Assembly: GCA_030278955.1 (NCBI GenBank)
Contig: JAOANR010000006.1
Coordinates: 33,073,383 to 33,137,382 of the forward strand
Origin: Hygrophila difformis
Taxonomy: Eukaryota > Streptophyta > Magnoliopsida > Lamiales > Acanthaceae
Reading direction: 5' to 3'
Length of the DNA stretch: 64,000 bases
Shown here: positions 1 to 10,262 of the stretch, piece after piece
Position numbering within the stretch: position 1 is the first letter of the stretch
Layout: every line of letters begins with the position of its first letter
The notes under the pieces: model-generated
Database searches by the model: none
What the model was told of the DNA's origin: nothing
Seen by the model: only the letters and a program-made list of their open reading frames with translations
Position numbers and translations under genes: made by a program

Positions 1-2027
1 GCAGCTTCAGCCTGCGAAATAGCTGTTTCTGATTTGTCCTCGACCAGTCCAATACCGTCTCCTCCTTCAATCCTCTCATTTTCTTTTTCACCCTCCACTG
101 GATCCTTTTCCTCTTCGGCCGTCTCTTTTCCATGTCTAACAATTCCTTTTAGAGTCTTGCCTCCCCGCAATGTGATTGCTTTACACTGCGGGTTAGCTTC
201 AGTACTGCTTGGAAGTGTTCCTTTTCCCCTGTTCTGTAGTTCCTTGGCCAATTGGGTGACTTGCGTCTCCACATTCTTGATTGATGACTGCAGTTGTTGG
301 TTTATATCCTTCTGGTTGGCTATAAACTCAGTCATCAAGTTCTCCAGACGAGATGGTGGCCTTTGGTTATACTGTTGATTCTGATCAGGCTGGGACTGGA
401 AATTCTGGAAATTCTGGCCTTGGTTCTGATGAGGCCTCTGTTGGATCTGAGGTTGGAAATTCTGATTCTGATTTTGAAAGTTCTGCACTCTTTGCTGGAC
501 GAATCCTTGATTCTGAGGTCTGAAGTTTTGCTGTGGGTTTTGATTTGCGAACTGGTTGGGCTGGTTTGGCTGCAACAAATGCGCATTAAGTGCATTGTTG
601 TTGGAATAGGAGAGATTGGGATGGCGATTTTGGTAGTTCCCGGCATAATTACAACTCTCGGTAGCTATCTGTTGGCATGTATCAGTTGGATGAGGTCCCT
701 GACACAGTCCACAGATAACTCCCGATTGCTGTGTTTGAACTTGGTCTGATGAGGTTCCTGCCTGAGAAGCGTCCATTCCCTTCCCTTTATCCTGGCTCAG
801 CTGTATCGCAGCTACCTGTTCTTGCAATTTTTCAAAATCTGTTTTCCCTTCACTTACAGCAAAGACTTTTCTAGGAGGATCCTCCTTCCTATCATCTGTG
901 TTTAGGATGGATCTGTTGACAGACATTGTCTCAATCTTCTCCCAAGCTTGGTCCATAGGCAAGTGGAGTAAATGTCGTCCGCCAGCAGCGTCTAACATTG
1001 TTCTCCATGGATGGGTGAGTCCTCCGTAGAATTTCCTCAATTGCTCCCATGGTGCGTACCCGTGTTGGGGGCATCGCCTGATGAGGCCCAAGAATCTTTC
1101 TTTCGCATCATATAACGACTCGTCTGGCTTCATTTTAAAATCTCCAATCTTAGCTCGTCCTTCCTCAATCTTTGATTCCGGAAAATACTTCAGCAAAAAG
1201 CTCCTCACCAAGTCTGCCCAAGTGCTCCTCAGATTGATAGGCAATGACTTATACCAGTCCCTGGCACCACTATATAAAGAAAATGGAAACAACATTAGCC
1301 TAATAGCATCAGGAGAGACTCCCTGATTTTTGATCGTGTCGCAGAGCTCCAGGAAGGTCTGGAGATGATCATGAGGGTCCTCATGATTTGCACCGCAGAA
1401 CTGATTGTTTTGCACCAAATTAATGAGTGCCGGTTTGAGCTCGAAATTGCGTGCGGGAAAGTGTGCTCTCCCAGGTCCATCCAGATAGGGCTCTACTATT
1501 GGTTGCATGAAGTCTGCTGCTGCTTGCTGCTGTTGTTGATTTCCTTGTTCAGCTTGGTTCTGGTACTGTTGGTGGTAATTGGGAAATTGCTGGAAGTTAT
1601 GTGGATCTTGTGGGTTATTCCGAAACTGATCTGGATTGAAAGCTTGGTTTTGGTATTGTTGGTTTGGTATGTTTTGGTTTTGGTGAAATTGGTTTAGGGG
1701 TGGTGGCGGTTGTTGGTGGAATTGCTGGTATTGTTGCTGATTGGGATTTGGTAGATTCTCCTCTTCGTTGGCACGATTAGGATGTTCTACCATTCCTCCG
1801 TCAGCTCCATTACCAGGGTTATTTGGTGGTTGGTCTATGGGTAAGATCGGGGGAATGTTCTGGTTATCTGCCATGTCTGATAGATCGCTGCTCGATGTTT
1901 CAGGTGAAGTGCGGGTCCGATGCTCCTGCTCTTTCTGTCTTCTGGCTTCTGCCCTCAGTTGGCGAGCGGTCCTTTCTATTTATAGATCGAACGGTAGCTC
2001 CGGCAATGTGTTCCTCCTCCGTTGCAT
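1..2027 (-). pseudogene. gag of Athila-like element E1, early stop, cut by window edge
   Basis: Homologous to the gag part of the E2 polyprotein. The start codon is at 2025-2027, matching the E2 start at 37542. Codon 16, GAA (Glu) in E2, is TAA here (1980-1982), so a product from this ATG would stop after 15 residues. The downstream sequence follows E2 closely: N-terminal basic stretch, Gln/Asn-rich linker, retrotransposon gag domain (about 1000-1500), the Cys-rich knuckle region near 700, and a second Gln/Asn-rich tract (about 370-600). I did not check every codon for further frameshifts. The role, if expressed, would be the structural nucleocapsid protein of the retrotransposon particle. 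Confidence 0.8.
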
Positions 2028-2157
2028 AAGCAGTTGGTATCAGGATTTTGACAGTACCTGTACAATCCCCAAGTTAGTGATGGTTTGATAGTATATACAA
2101 AAACTATCTATGAGTAAATCAGGAATGTAATTCTCCTAGTAAACGGCGCTGCATCCT

Positions 2158-2174
2158 CCCCGGCAACGGCGCCA
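2158..2174 (-). other. primer binding site of E1 (tRNA-Asp)
   Basis: On the minus strand this reads TGGCGCCGTTGCCGGGG, a 17-nt perfect complement of the 3' end of plant tRNA-Asp(GUC) including CCA. It directly follows the CA end of the LTR (2175). A tRNA-Asp primer is characteristic of Athila-type elements. Confidence 0.9.
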
Positions 2175-3632
2175 TGAAACTTTTGACGAGTTTCATCAAC
2201 ACGAGAAATTTTTTCCGAAATCTCAAGTGTGGATTTATTAAAGGAAAAGGGTTATGATGTAGGGAAGGGGTTTAAGGATATATGAAGATTTCCCTTTTTA
2301 TTACTCATGTGGGGTGACGGCGCTGTGGTCCTCCCCGCCATGAAACTTTTGACAAATATCACGGTGCAACCGGGATTGACCTTCAGTCTGTCACCCTGAA
2401 AGTCCCTGGTATCTGCGCCATGATACTTCTCATAATTTCATGTCACGGAAGCACCTGCCATGAAGCTTTTGAACATCTTCCCACTGTATGAGTATTTTCC
2501 CAAAATGTTGTGTTTTTATTTACTCGTGTCAAGAAACTGTGCTCCCGAAAGCGCACGGAGTCAAAAATTGCAGTAATTTATAGTAAGTACCGGATCGTTC
2601 ACTGGAGGATGTGCGATGGAAGCAGGGCCCACGTCGTTTACTAAGATTTTCCACTCGGTTACTCGTTTCAAGTTTTGCAAGGGTTTCTAACAACTACTTG
2701 ACATAATTTAAATCCAGATCATGAAAGCAGTAAAAATTATTCTACAAAGCATGGTAAACTGGGTCGAAGAAAGCAATTAAATCTATACTACGGAAGCAAT
2801 ATAAAACTATGCTGCACTATCTAGAAAGCAAGTTTAAATATGACAGAAGGGACAGGGAGGAAATAATAAAGATTGGACAAGATTCAGATGAAACACAATT
2901 AAACTTTCAAACATTTGTGATACACAAAGATGAATTAGCCTGAGATGAGGAGAAATCGGCTAAAAAGAGTGCCAGAGATAGTTGGGGTTTTCCGGACTGC
3001 AAACATTTGTTGTCCGGTTCCCAATTATCCAAGATGATTGATTTTAGACAAAAAGAATTCCAAACAACGGTGACCGCCGCCATTTAGTTTTCTTTTGTCT
3101 GTGAGTGGAAAAATAACCCACATATTTCTTGCTGTAATATGTCTTAACTGATGTTGGTCGACATCAATTAATACTATTGCATCTTGAATTCAGGTTGAGA
3201 AATTAAGATAAGGAAAATTAAAACTGTATCTGATTAGGAATTGGCTGAGTGACTAATCGAAACTCTTAGTGAAGAGAACGCTCGCCGGAGCTTCCACCAA
3301 CCACTAACCAGATCATGCAAAATAACAGATAATGATTGACACACAGAAGACGGGTTAATCGATATCCCTGTGAAGGGACCTTTCACCGACATTAATCTGT
3401 GGTGTTTCTCATTATCCGTTCATACACACAATGAAAGAGAAAAACATAAAGTAAGAAAATATTTTTGGTAGTGTGTGGGTGTTAAGCACACAATAAGTAG
3501 ACACTAGTGGGTTGAAATGTGTAATGGATAGAAATCAGATGAACTGGGCCGAGGCCCAATACATCCATGCAACTTACACAAATCATGGAAGAAAAAAATA
3601 TTTTTGGAGTTTTCAAAATAGAAGGGATAGTT

Positions 3633-4102
3633 CAATTCGAATTATTGGGGTAATTCGAATTGAGAATGCATGAAGGATGAAGTAGTACTTTACCCAATTG
3701 ATCATTGCCAGAAATTGGAACATCATCAAATTCGAATTATTGACCAATTCGAATTAATTCGAATTGGACAACTCGAATTGACGAAGTCCTTTTCTTGCTC
3801 AAATTGACTAAGGCATTTACCTCAATGGGAAGGTGAGTTCGAATTGTCCAGCAATTCGAATTAATTCGAATTGGTAAAAGACAGAAAATAAACTAAGGCA
3901 TGAGGAGATGGCAATGGATACAATGTGGTTTTCAAGCCAATTCGAATTGTTGAGCAATTCGAATTGTTGAGCAATTCGAATTGTTGAGCAATTCGAATTG
4001 GACAATTCGAATTGGTTGGAAACCACATGAAGAGAATTTTTGGTTGTGCAATTCGAATTTCTTAGGCAATTCGAGATAATTCGAATTGCCTCAATTCGAA
4101 TT
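3633..4102. repeat. AATTCGAATT palindrome array, R/U5 part of E1 LTR
   Basis: A cluster of perfect and slightly degenerate AATTCGAATT palindromes, singly and as the head-to-tail dimer AATTCGAATTAATTCGAATT. They are separated by about 5-40 nt of unrelated sequence and lie downstream of the LTR TATA box. It corresponds to 34185-34646 in E2. Confidence 0.9.
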
Positions 4103-4969
4103 ACACGTTTTCGAACATCAACAATTTTTGTTCTCACAAGTATGAGTTAGGTGAACACTGTGCGGTTAATGATGGGTTTAGATTTACTAAATCCCTCATC
4201 TCACATCAATGTCACTTCACAGCCACCCTAGTGAGGTTTTCAAGAAATAAACAAACACATGTCCAGTGGGTATTGGCAAGATTCAAACCCTATTTCTACA
4301 AACAAAGGATCAAAGATCAAAGAACCTAAAACATCTAGTTATCTAAGAACTACATGAATAAACTAAGAACACCTATGTTATCTAAGGCAGCATAAAATAA
4401 AAATCAAGGCAGGAAAAATAAGACATAAAGATAAATACTAACAAACCTAAAAGCGTCTAAAACCTAAGAACACTTATTTGAAGTTCGAAGGCACAAAATC
4501 AAGCTAACAACCCACCAAACATGCATTTATTAAGTTTGAATGTCAACTAGGACATAATAAATGTAACCTAGTTGAAACAAACAAACATGCTAAGCATTTA
4601 TTTCTAAAGAAAGCATTAAAGAGTGCCACAACACATGAATAACACCATTTCTGGAAATTTTTCTTGTATTGACACTTTGAAAGCAAAATAAAGAACCCAA
4701 AACCATCATTAACTTGAAGGTAGGGTTTATTCTAACTAGAAAGCTTGTAAAAATTCTGGAAATGGCTACTCTAAGGGTTACACAAACTGCTTCTACACTA
4801 AACTAAGATCAAAGCATGTAAAGATTACACTACTTGCAAGAAAAATAAACTAACTAAACTAAACTACCTACCTAACCCTTAAGGGGTGTGGAACCTCCTG
4901 CTGTTCTTTTTGTCCCAAGCTGCTTTTTGGCAAAATTCTTGATCTCTTTGCTCTGTTGTGGAAGGTCTG

Positions 4970-4978
4970 CTTTTATAG
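4970..4978 (-). promoter_or_regulatory. TATA box of E1 LTR
   Basis: CTATAAAAG on the minus strand, 0.8 kb inside the LTR and just downstream of the first palindrome array. The same box occurs at the equivalent place in both E2 LTRs, so it is the probable transcription start signal. Confidence 0.7.
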
Positions 4979-5041
4979 ACAACTTTCGAAACCCTAGGCC
5001 CACCAATGTTGTGCTCATGCTCCACAGCTTCAATGAGTGAA

Positions 5042-5458
5042 GTTCGAATTAATTCAATCAATTCGAATTAATTCGAATTGTGAGATCTCTTCCTTGAGCT
5101 GGAAATGTGGCCTTCAGTTATCAATTCGAATTGTTGTGAAGAATTCGAATTGGTCTTTTCTCGAATTGGATGAGGGTTTCTGCTTGGCCTCTTTGCATTT
5201 GTTGGCAATTCGAATTGTTTGTGCCAGTTCGAATTAATTCGAATTGAACAATTCGAATTGCATCTTCTTGCCTTTGGGTTTCTCTTCTCTTCATTCCCTA
5301 ATTCGAATTATTCAAGCCTATTCGAATTAACTCGAATTGGCCATAGTAATTCGAATTAGCTCTTCTGCATCCCTTCCCAACACTTAACCAATTTTTGTTC
5401 TCTTCAGCAATTCGAATTGTGTGCAATTCGAATTAATTCGAATTGCATAATTCGAATT
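5042..5458. repeat. AATTCGAATT palindrome array, U3 part of E1 LTR
   Basis: Array of the same palindrome, in monomer-dimer-monomer groups, immediately upstream (minus-strand sense) of the LTR TATA box. It corresponds to 32842-33240 in E2. Confidence 0.9.
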
Positions 5459-6164
5459 TGTGCTTCAACACTTGACCAAAATTCAGTTGTGGGATTTTCA
5501 CTCTTTTTTCCATCTTTTTGGATTTTTGTGGGCTATATTATTCTTTTGCCCATCTTTTCATTCATTTTTCTTTTCTTTTTCCTTTTTTCATGTTTTTGGA
5601 TTTTTCTAACACAAATACAATTTAAAATTGCATATTTTGTGTCTTTTTATTACCGGCTCGATGTTTTTACAAACTAGCATTAATCTGTTAAATTCAACTG
5701 CTTTCTTATTACAATAAGATGGAAATACGATCAAAATGTCCGTCTCAGACACGGAAATGGATTGAAAATAATGGTCAATTTTTGGCCATTATCATAATGC
5801 GTAGCTAATGATGCGAAACAAGTTGCCTCAGCATATATGCGGTTTAGGGTGTTGGATAAAGTGCAGAACAAATGGAGCATGCAATTCCAAAATTCAACTA
5901 ACATTCAATGCTAAAAAGGCATACATTCATACACTGCTAGCTAGTGGCGAGAAACCATGATGCCCAACATACCATTCCAAGTATCAAGCGATGCACAAAC
6001 CCAATATGCAGTTCGAAGATTGATATAGCATATCTTCAAACACATAAGTTGCCAATCCTTAGCATCCAATTCTAAACCTCTCATACTCTACGAATTAACA
6101 AGTCAAGCCTCGGCCAACAACAGCAATAGAACAAGGTAAGGCAAACAAACCTGATCCATGGACA

Positions 6165-6690
6165 CGAGTGGCGGCCCGGGCTAGGAGGCTGGCGGCGATG
6201 CACAGTCTGGCGGCCAAAGAAGCTGCTGGCGGCGTCCCCAGTTGGCGGCAAGCGAAGGCTGGCGGCGGACCAGGCTGGCGGCGGATCAAGGCTGGCGGCC
6301 CGGACCAGGCTGGCGGATCAAGCTGGCGGCTGCTGGACCAGGCTGGCGGCGACCTCAGCTGGCGACGGCGCGACTCCGGTTGGCGGCTCGATGGTTGGCT
6401 GTGACTGGCGACCGGCTCAAGGTGGCGGCAACCCAGGGGCTGGCGGCAGACTCAAGGTGGCAGCGGTTCCACAGCTGGCGGCGGAATCAGGCTGGTGGCG
6501 AGTCACTGGCGGCGCTCGTGGGAGGTGTTGGCGGCGTCTTCAGGCTTTGGTGGCGGCCCTCCTCGAGACACTGACGGCGGACTCCGGGCTTGGCGACGCT
6601 CTCAAGTGACGGCGTGCCAGGTCTTGGCGGCGCTAGGACGGCGGAGCTCGACAGACTGGCGGCGGCAACGCTCCTTGTTGGCGGATCTTT
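6165..6690. repeat. degenerate TGGCGGC minisatellite
   Basis: A GC-rich stretch dominated by imperfect repeats of CTGGCGGC and TGGCGGCG with A/T-containing spacers, in sharp contrast to the AT-rich surroundings. It keeps frames open on both strands (Trp/Arg/Gly-rich on plus, Pro/Ala-rich on minus). I treat these as by-products of the repeat, though a low-complexity antisense product cannot be excluded. Confidence 0.75.
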
Positions 6691-6952
6691 TCACGGGTGG
6701 CCTACTTTTCCCCCAAACGATGGCAGCTCGAGAGGAACCGGTGGCGCTCTCGCTTGACGCACTCAACCCTAAACCCGCTCAACCTCCGGGCACCAAGACG
6801 AAGACGAAGGCAACACCCACAACAAACTCGCAATGGTGCCCTAACCTAGCAAGCAGAGCGACGAAAAGGACGCAAAAGAGAAGGAGAAGAGAAGAAAGAC
6901 AAGGGGAATTTGAAAAAATGCCAAAAAATTTTGACCATTGGAGAAGTGGTGG

Positions 6953-6961
6953 CTTTTTATA
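6953..6961 (-). promoter_or_regulatory. antisense TATA box with telo-box
   Basis: TATAAAAAG on the minus strand, preceded upstream (6966-6980) by AAACCCTAACCCTA, a telo-box-like element typical of plant promoters. It is followed by a CT-rich leader-like sequence and points into the TGGCGGC region, away from the LTR. Confidence 0.45.
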
Positions 6962-7016
6962 GAAGTAGGGTTAGGGTTTTGGACTGGTCGTAATGGGCTA
7001 TACTTATGATTCAAAC

Positions 7017-7056
7017 GCGCAAATCTGTCTTAAAATACTAATAAGACAAATTGCGC
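7017..7056. other. inverted repeat beside the purine tract
   Basis: The arms begin and end in GCGCAA/TTGCGC and pair over about 15 bp around TGTCTTA/TAAGACA, with a loop of about 8 nt and one or two mismatches. It lies a few bases upstream of the polypurine tract. Confidence 0.7.
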
Positions 7057-7068
7057 GAGGGGGGCATC
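7057..7068 (+). other. polypurine tract
   Basis: GAGGGGGGCATC directly before TGTTAACC, the start of the LTR at 7069. This is the expected second-strand priming site of a plus-oriented LTR element. Confidence 0.65.
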
Positions 7069-7714
7069 TGTTAACCCCAATATTTTAGGCCCAACAAATT
7101 AGGCCCAGTGAATTTAACCCAATCCATTTTTCGGGGCCCAATCCAAGGCCCATTAAGCTTAGCTCAACCATTCTCGAGGCCCAATCCAATTTGAAGATCT
7201 ATCCGGATGATGACGAAGTGGTAGGAAGCTCATGGTGGCAAAATTCATTGGATAGATTCGGGGCACATTAAAGGCACACAATCAAAAGGAGGAAGATCAG
7301 GCATCATCAGTGCATGGGTATCATAGGCTTTGAAGACCGGCCAGGCACCAACACCTAATCCTATCCATGAGAAGACACTCATCCGTTACAACATAGGTAA
7401 CCAAGAGAGGATCGCGTTCCTTTAATGTAGGGTGCCATCAAAGGGGAGGGGAATCGGTGCATTGAAGCTGGAGAGAGCGACCCCCATTGTCTATAAAAGA
7501 ATGAGGATACGTGAAAGCAGGGACATCGACACACACCCAAGAGGACTTCTATATTTTTTACTTCCCGCATTTGTCATTCCTGCAAGTTTATTTCTCGGTC
7601 TTCTTTTCTGCAAATTTATCATTTCTTCGCAGTTTTCATTTAAATTCTTGTAATTCCCTTAGTAATCCTTGTAATCCTCTTCAAACACTGTTCAATCAAA
7701 ATTCTTGGTTAACA
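7069..7714 (+). repeat. LTR (646 bp), probably a 3' LTR
   Basis: It starts TGTTAACC and ends GGTTAACA, an 8-bp terminal inverted repeat with TG...CA ends. A TATA box (CTATAAAAG, 7491-7499) lies in the 3' third. No second copy exists in the window and no primer site follows it, so it is taken as the 3' LTR of the element whose tail lies at 5795-7068. Confidence 0.7.
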
Positions 7715-8340
7715 GTCATTTTCTTCTTTTAACTTAAATAATGATAAATAATAAATTCAATTCGTCCTCTTTCATGGTGTGGATCTAAAAGCTTCAACAG
7801 CTATGAAATTAATGAGGGATCTAGTTTGGGACTGGATCAGTCCATTGGACTGAATGTGTAAGTTTATCAAAAGTGTGTGCTAGTTGCATATTTTAGGTAT
7901 TATTTCATTAACTAAGGATATATTTATTGATTTGGTTTATTTTAGGGTATAAATCTCTCTATATTTTATAGTATCCTATAATTTGTCAAACATTCACGCC
8001 ACAAAGGTATAAAGTTGTCGGGTTAAGAAATGAATCAAATCAAATGGGTTTCACTCTCTTCTCCATATTTTGTATCACTATCACTCCTCATTTTTGTCCC
8101 CATAGCACCACCCATTCATCACCGATCGAGATCCCTCCAACAAGAGTGAATCTTCAGGCTTCAACTGCGTGGCCGTGGATTACAGTGCCACACTCACCAA
8201 TGGAGGATCCATCATCATACCTGTGTGGGAATTCATTCGGTGATGGTTACTGCTTCTCTGATAGGTTGCTTCCCAAAGTCATTAGGATTAAACTATTCAT
8301 TCTCAATGCTACTTGGGAAAGGGAGAGAAAAGCTACTTGA
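7715..8340. other. AT-rich stretch, nothing recognised
   Basis: Flank of the LTR. A short open frame at 8044-8340 (plus) shows no recognisable domain and no promoter context. I see no repeat or RNA gene. Confidence 0.4.
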
Positions 8341-10249
8341 TGAATTTGCAAATTCGCCAAAAACAAGCTCATGATGAGAATCGAGACTCCTGACGAAGAA
8401 TGGGAAGCTTGATTGGAGTAGCTTCAAAGTCCAAGATCGAAAACAAAAAAATCAATAGGAAAATCAAAAGGAAAAATAGAAATAGGGTGAAGAACAAGAG
8501 GGATAGTGAAGCTTGTTTCAACCTTGGATTTAGCTTCAAGAATCCAAGAATTGTGAAATTAGCTCAAAAGCACAAACACAATTAGATGAGGGTTTTCGAT
8601 TCCCACAAACTCTCAAATAACCTTAAAGAAAAATAATATGCTCTCAAGCAAAATATTCATAGATTCATAAAAGTAAGGAACAAGTGTTGGGGAATGCCAT
8701 ATGTATAGGCAAACCCTAATTACAATGATTAATGAAGCTAAACAAAAATCAAGGGCTTTAATCAATCCATTACAACTAATTAAACAAACCTTAAAATAAA
8801 TTAAACAAGTCAAATATATTGTTGAGCACGTCGCAGCAAGAGAAGAAACACGTCGCAGAACAACAAAAGTTTCACGACGGGAAAATGGGATTGTGGGCAT
8901 GTGTCATCGGGGCCTTGCGGAGGAGGGGAGGGACCTCAAGTCCCAAAGGTAGGGAATTAAATGTGGCTTGGCTGCAGGACCTCAAGTCCTGGGTCTTCCA
9001 CTTATTTGTACAAGAAGAATTGGCAATTGGAAACTCGTGGAGACTTCACAAACTGCACGTCGTTAGGCTCTTTGTCAAAACACGTCGTAAGACTTGCCAT
9101 GGCTTGCGACGACGTAACAAGGTTGGAGGCTTGCGACGTGGAGGAATGGATGGCGACAGAGCTGCTGTGTTGGGATGCATCTCTCTCCCTCGTCCTTCTG
9201 TCCAAGCTTGAAATGGTGGCTGTTGAGTGGAGCTGACGGAGATGGAGGTTGGCCGATTGGGAGCTCGGGGTGGTGACTCGGCGGGAGTTTGAGGTAGCCA
9301 TCAGAGATGGTGGCCGGACATGAATCGCAGTGGCTGGAATGGCCGGAGGCGATGAAGGCATTGGCGGAGTGAGCTCTCTGGCCGGAATCGATAACTTGCG
9401 GCACGACGGGATTTTGTTCTTCGTCCACGTTACGGTTTTCGGGGAATCGCTTGGAGTGGACAAGGGGGGACTGCCGGAGCCTTGACGATGATGATGACTT
9501 GTTCGGAGGGAGATGAGGACATGCTAGAGCTTGAGGGGATAGAATGAGGGTTTTTTCTATCCCGCGGTGGTTGGCTGGTGTGGGCAAGAGATGGAGAGCT
9601 CCCGTCGAAGACAAGGAAGGGCTAACGAGAAAGATAGCAGCAGGCCGGTCGGAGCTGGAATGACGAAGATAAAGATACCGGCGACATTGAAGCTTGTCGG
9701 TGGATGAAGAGGTGGCAGCCGGTGTTGGATTCGTCAAGGTAGAAGATGAGTCTTTGTCAGAAGTGGCATGGACGGTGGTGAAGAAATGGGCGGCGTCGAA
9801 GGTTGGACGGAGATTGACGCCAAGTCGCCAAGGGCCGTGTGTTGCTGCTCGTCCAAATGGAGGAGGAGACATTGGAGTGGGGTCTGCCATAATTTCTGAG
9901 TGAATATCACGGTATCCCAGGCCACATTGAACTTAAGACTAATCCCTCAAAGATCAAGACAATTAATGGCGCCTCCGCAGTTCTAATTTTCCATTTAAAG
10001 ATTGTTGTTTAGATGTATTGGATCGGGGACTCACATTGGTCCAAGCTTTTTGAGTATAGCAAATGACACTTGGGTCGTCCCTAGTGCAAGGAAGTGGGCT
10101 TAAATTGCCTCCGACGTTTTGGGCCCATCTGAATATTAACCCGTCTCCTTCAACTATCTTGGCCCATTTGCGTTGGGCCCAAGCCATTAATAGCCCACTG
10201 AAATTTTGATCCAGATTATTTTTCGGGTTGGTCCGGACGGCTACGACAT
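8341..10249 (-). repeat. probable minus-oriented LTR, boundaries uncertain
   Basis: On the minus strand the sequence from 10249 starts TGTCGTAGC just after a purine tract (10251-10262), as an LTR start should. Further in are a CGTCGT-rich and CCGG-rich stretch (8820-9900) and a TATA-like CTATACATATGG (about 8696-8708), then leader-like AT-rich sequence. The layout parallels the M segments (GACGACG-rich stretch, then a TATA-type box, then U5) but the sequence is different. The 3' boundary was not found. A 271-codon minus-strand frame (9075-9890) is Ser/Pro-rich with no domain and is attributed to base composition. Confidence 0.3.
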
Positions 10250-10250
10250 C

Positions 10251-10262
10251 CTCTCCCCCTTG
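10251..10262 (-). other. candidate polypurine tract
   Basis: On the minus strand, AAGGGGGAGAGG followed after one base by TGTCGTAGC. This resembles the PPT/3'-LTR junction of plant LTR elements. Confidence 0.4.

Larger units (their letters stand above)
1..5794 (-). mobile_element. Athila-like Ty3/Gypsy retrotransposon E1 (partial, 5' end)
   Basis: Minus-strand LTR retrotransposon running off the left edge. From right to left it shows a 5' LTR (2175-5794), a tRNA-Asp primer site (2158-2174), a short leader and a gag frame from 2027 to position 1. Bases 1-2174 are close to the reverse complement of 37395-39567 in the intact relative E2, which fixes family and orientation. Protease, RT, integrase and the 3' LTR lie outside the window. 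The five bases just outside the LTR are TAATG (5795-5799); the matching target-site duplication cannot be checked here. The LTR is about 1.26 kb shorter than that of E2, mostly through one internal gap. Confidence 0.9.
2175..5794 (-). repeat. 5' LTR of E1 (3620 bp)
   Basis: On the minus strand it starts TGATAATGGCC (5794 leftwards) and ends GTTTCA next to the primer site, the same termini as the E2 LTRs. It carries two AATTCGAATT palindrome arrays and a TATA box at 4970-4978. Relative to E2, the stretch matching about 35365-36505 is missing near 2910-2930. Small open frames inside it are not considered coding. Confidence 0.9.
5795..7068 (+). mobile_element. 3' internal tail of an LTR retrotransposon, 5' part lost or displaced
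   Basis: This stretch lies between E1 and the LTR at 7069-7714. It ends in a purine tract directly before the LTR start, so at least the last part is the internal 3' end of that plus-oriented element. No gag or pol homology is visible. It holds a TGGCGGC minisatellite, an opposite-strand promoter and a hairpin, listed separately. On the minus strand, a spliceable-looking junction (CAG followed by GTTTGT, near 6150) suggests a former antisense transcript. Antisense frames between pol and the 3' LTR are known in Tat/Ogre/Retand elements; assignment to that group is inference. Confidence 0.4.

Noticed and set aside
9075..9890. 271-codon minus-strand frame, Ser/Pro/His-rich
   Set aside because: Low-complexity composition, no domain, lies in a GC-rich LTR-like stretch where several frames are open on both strands.
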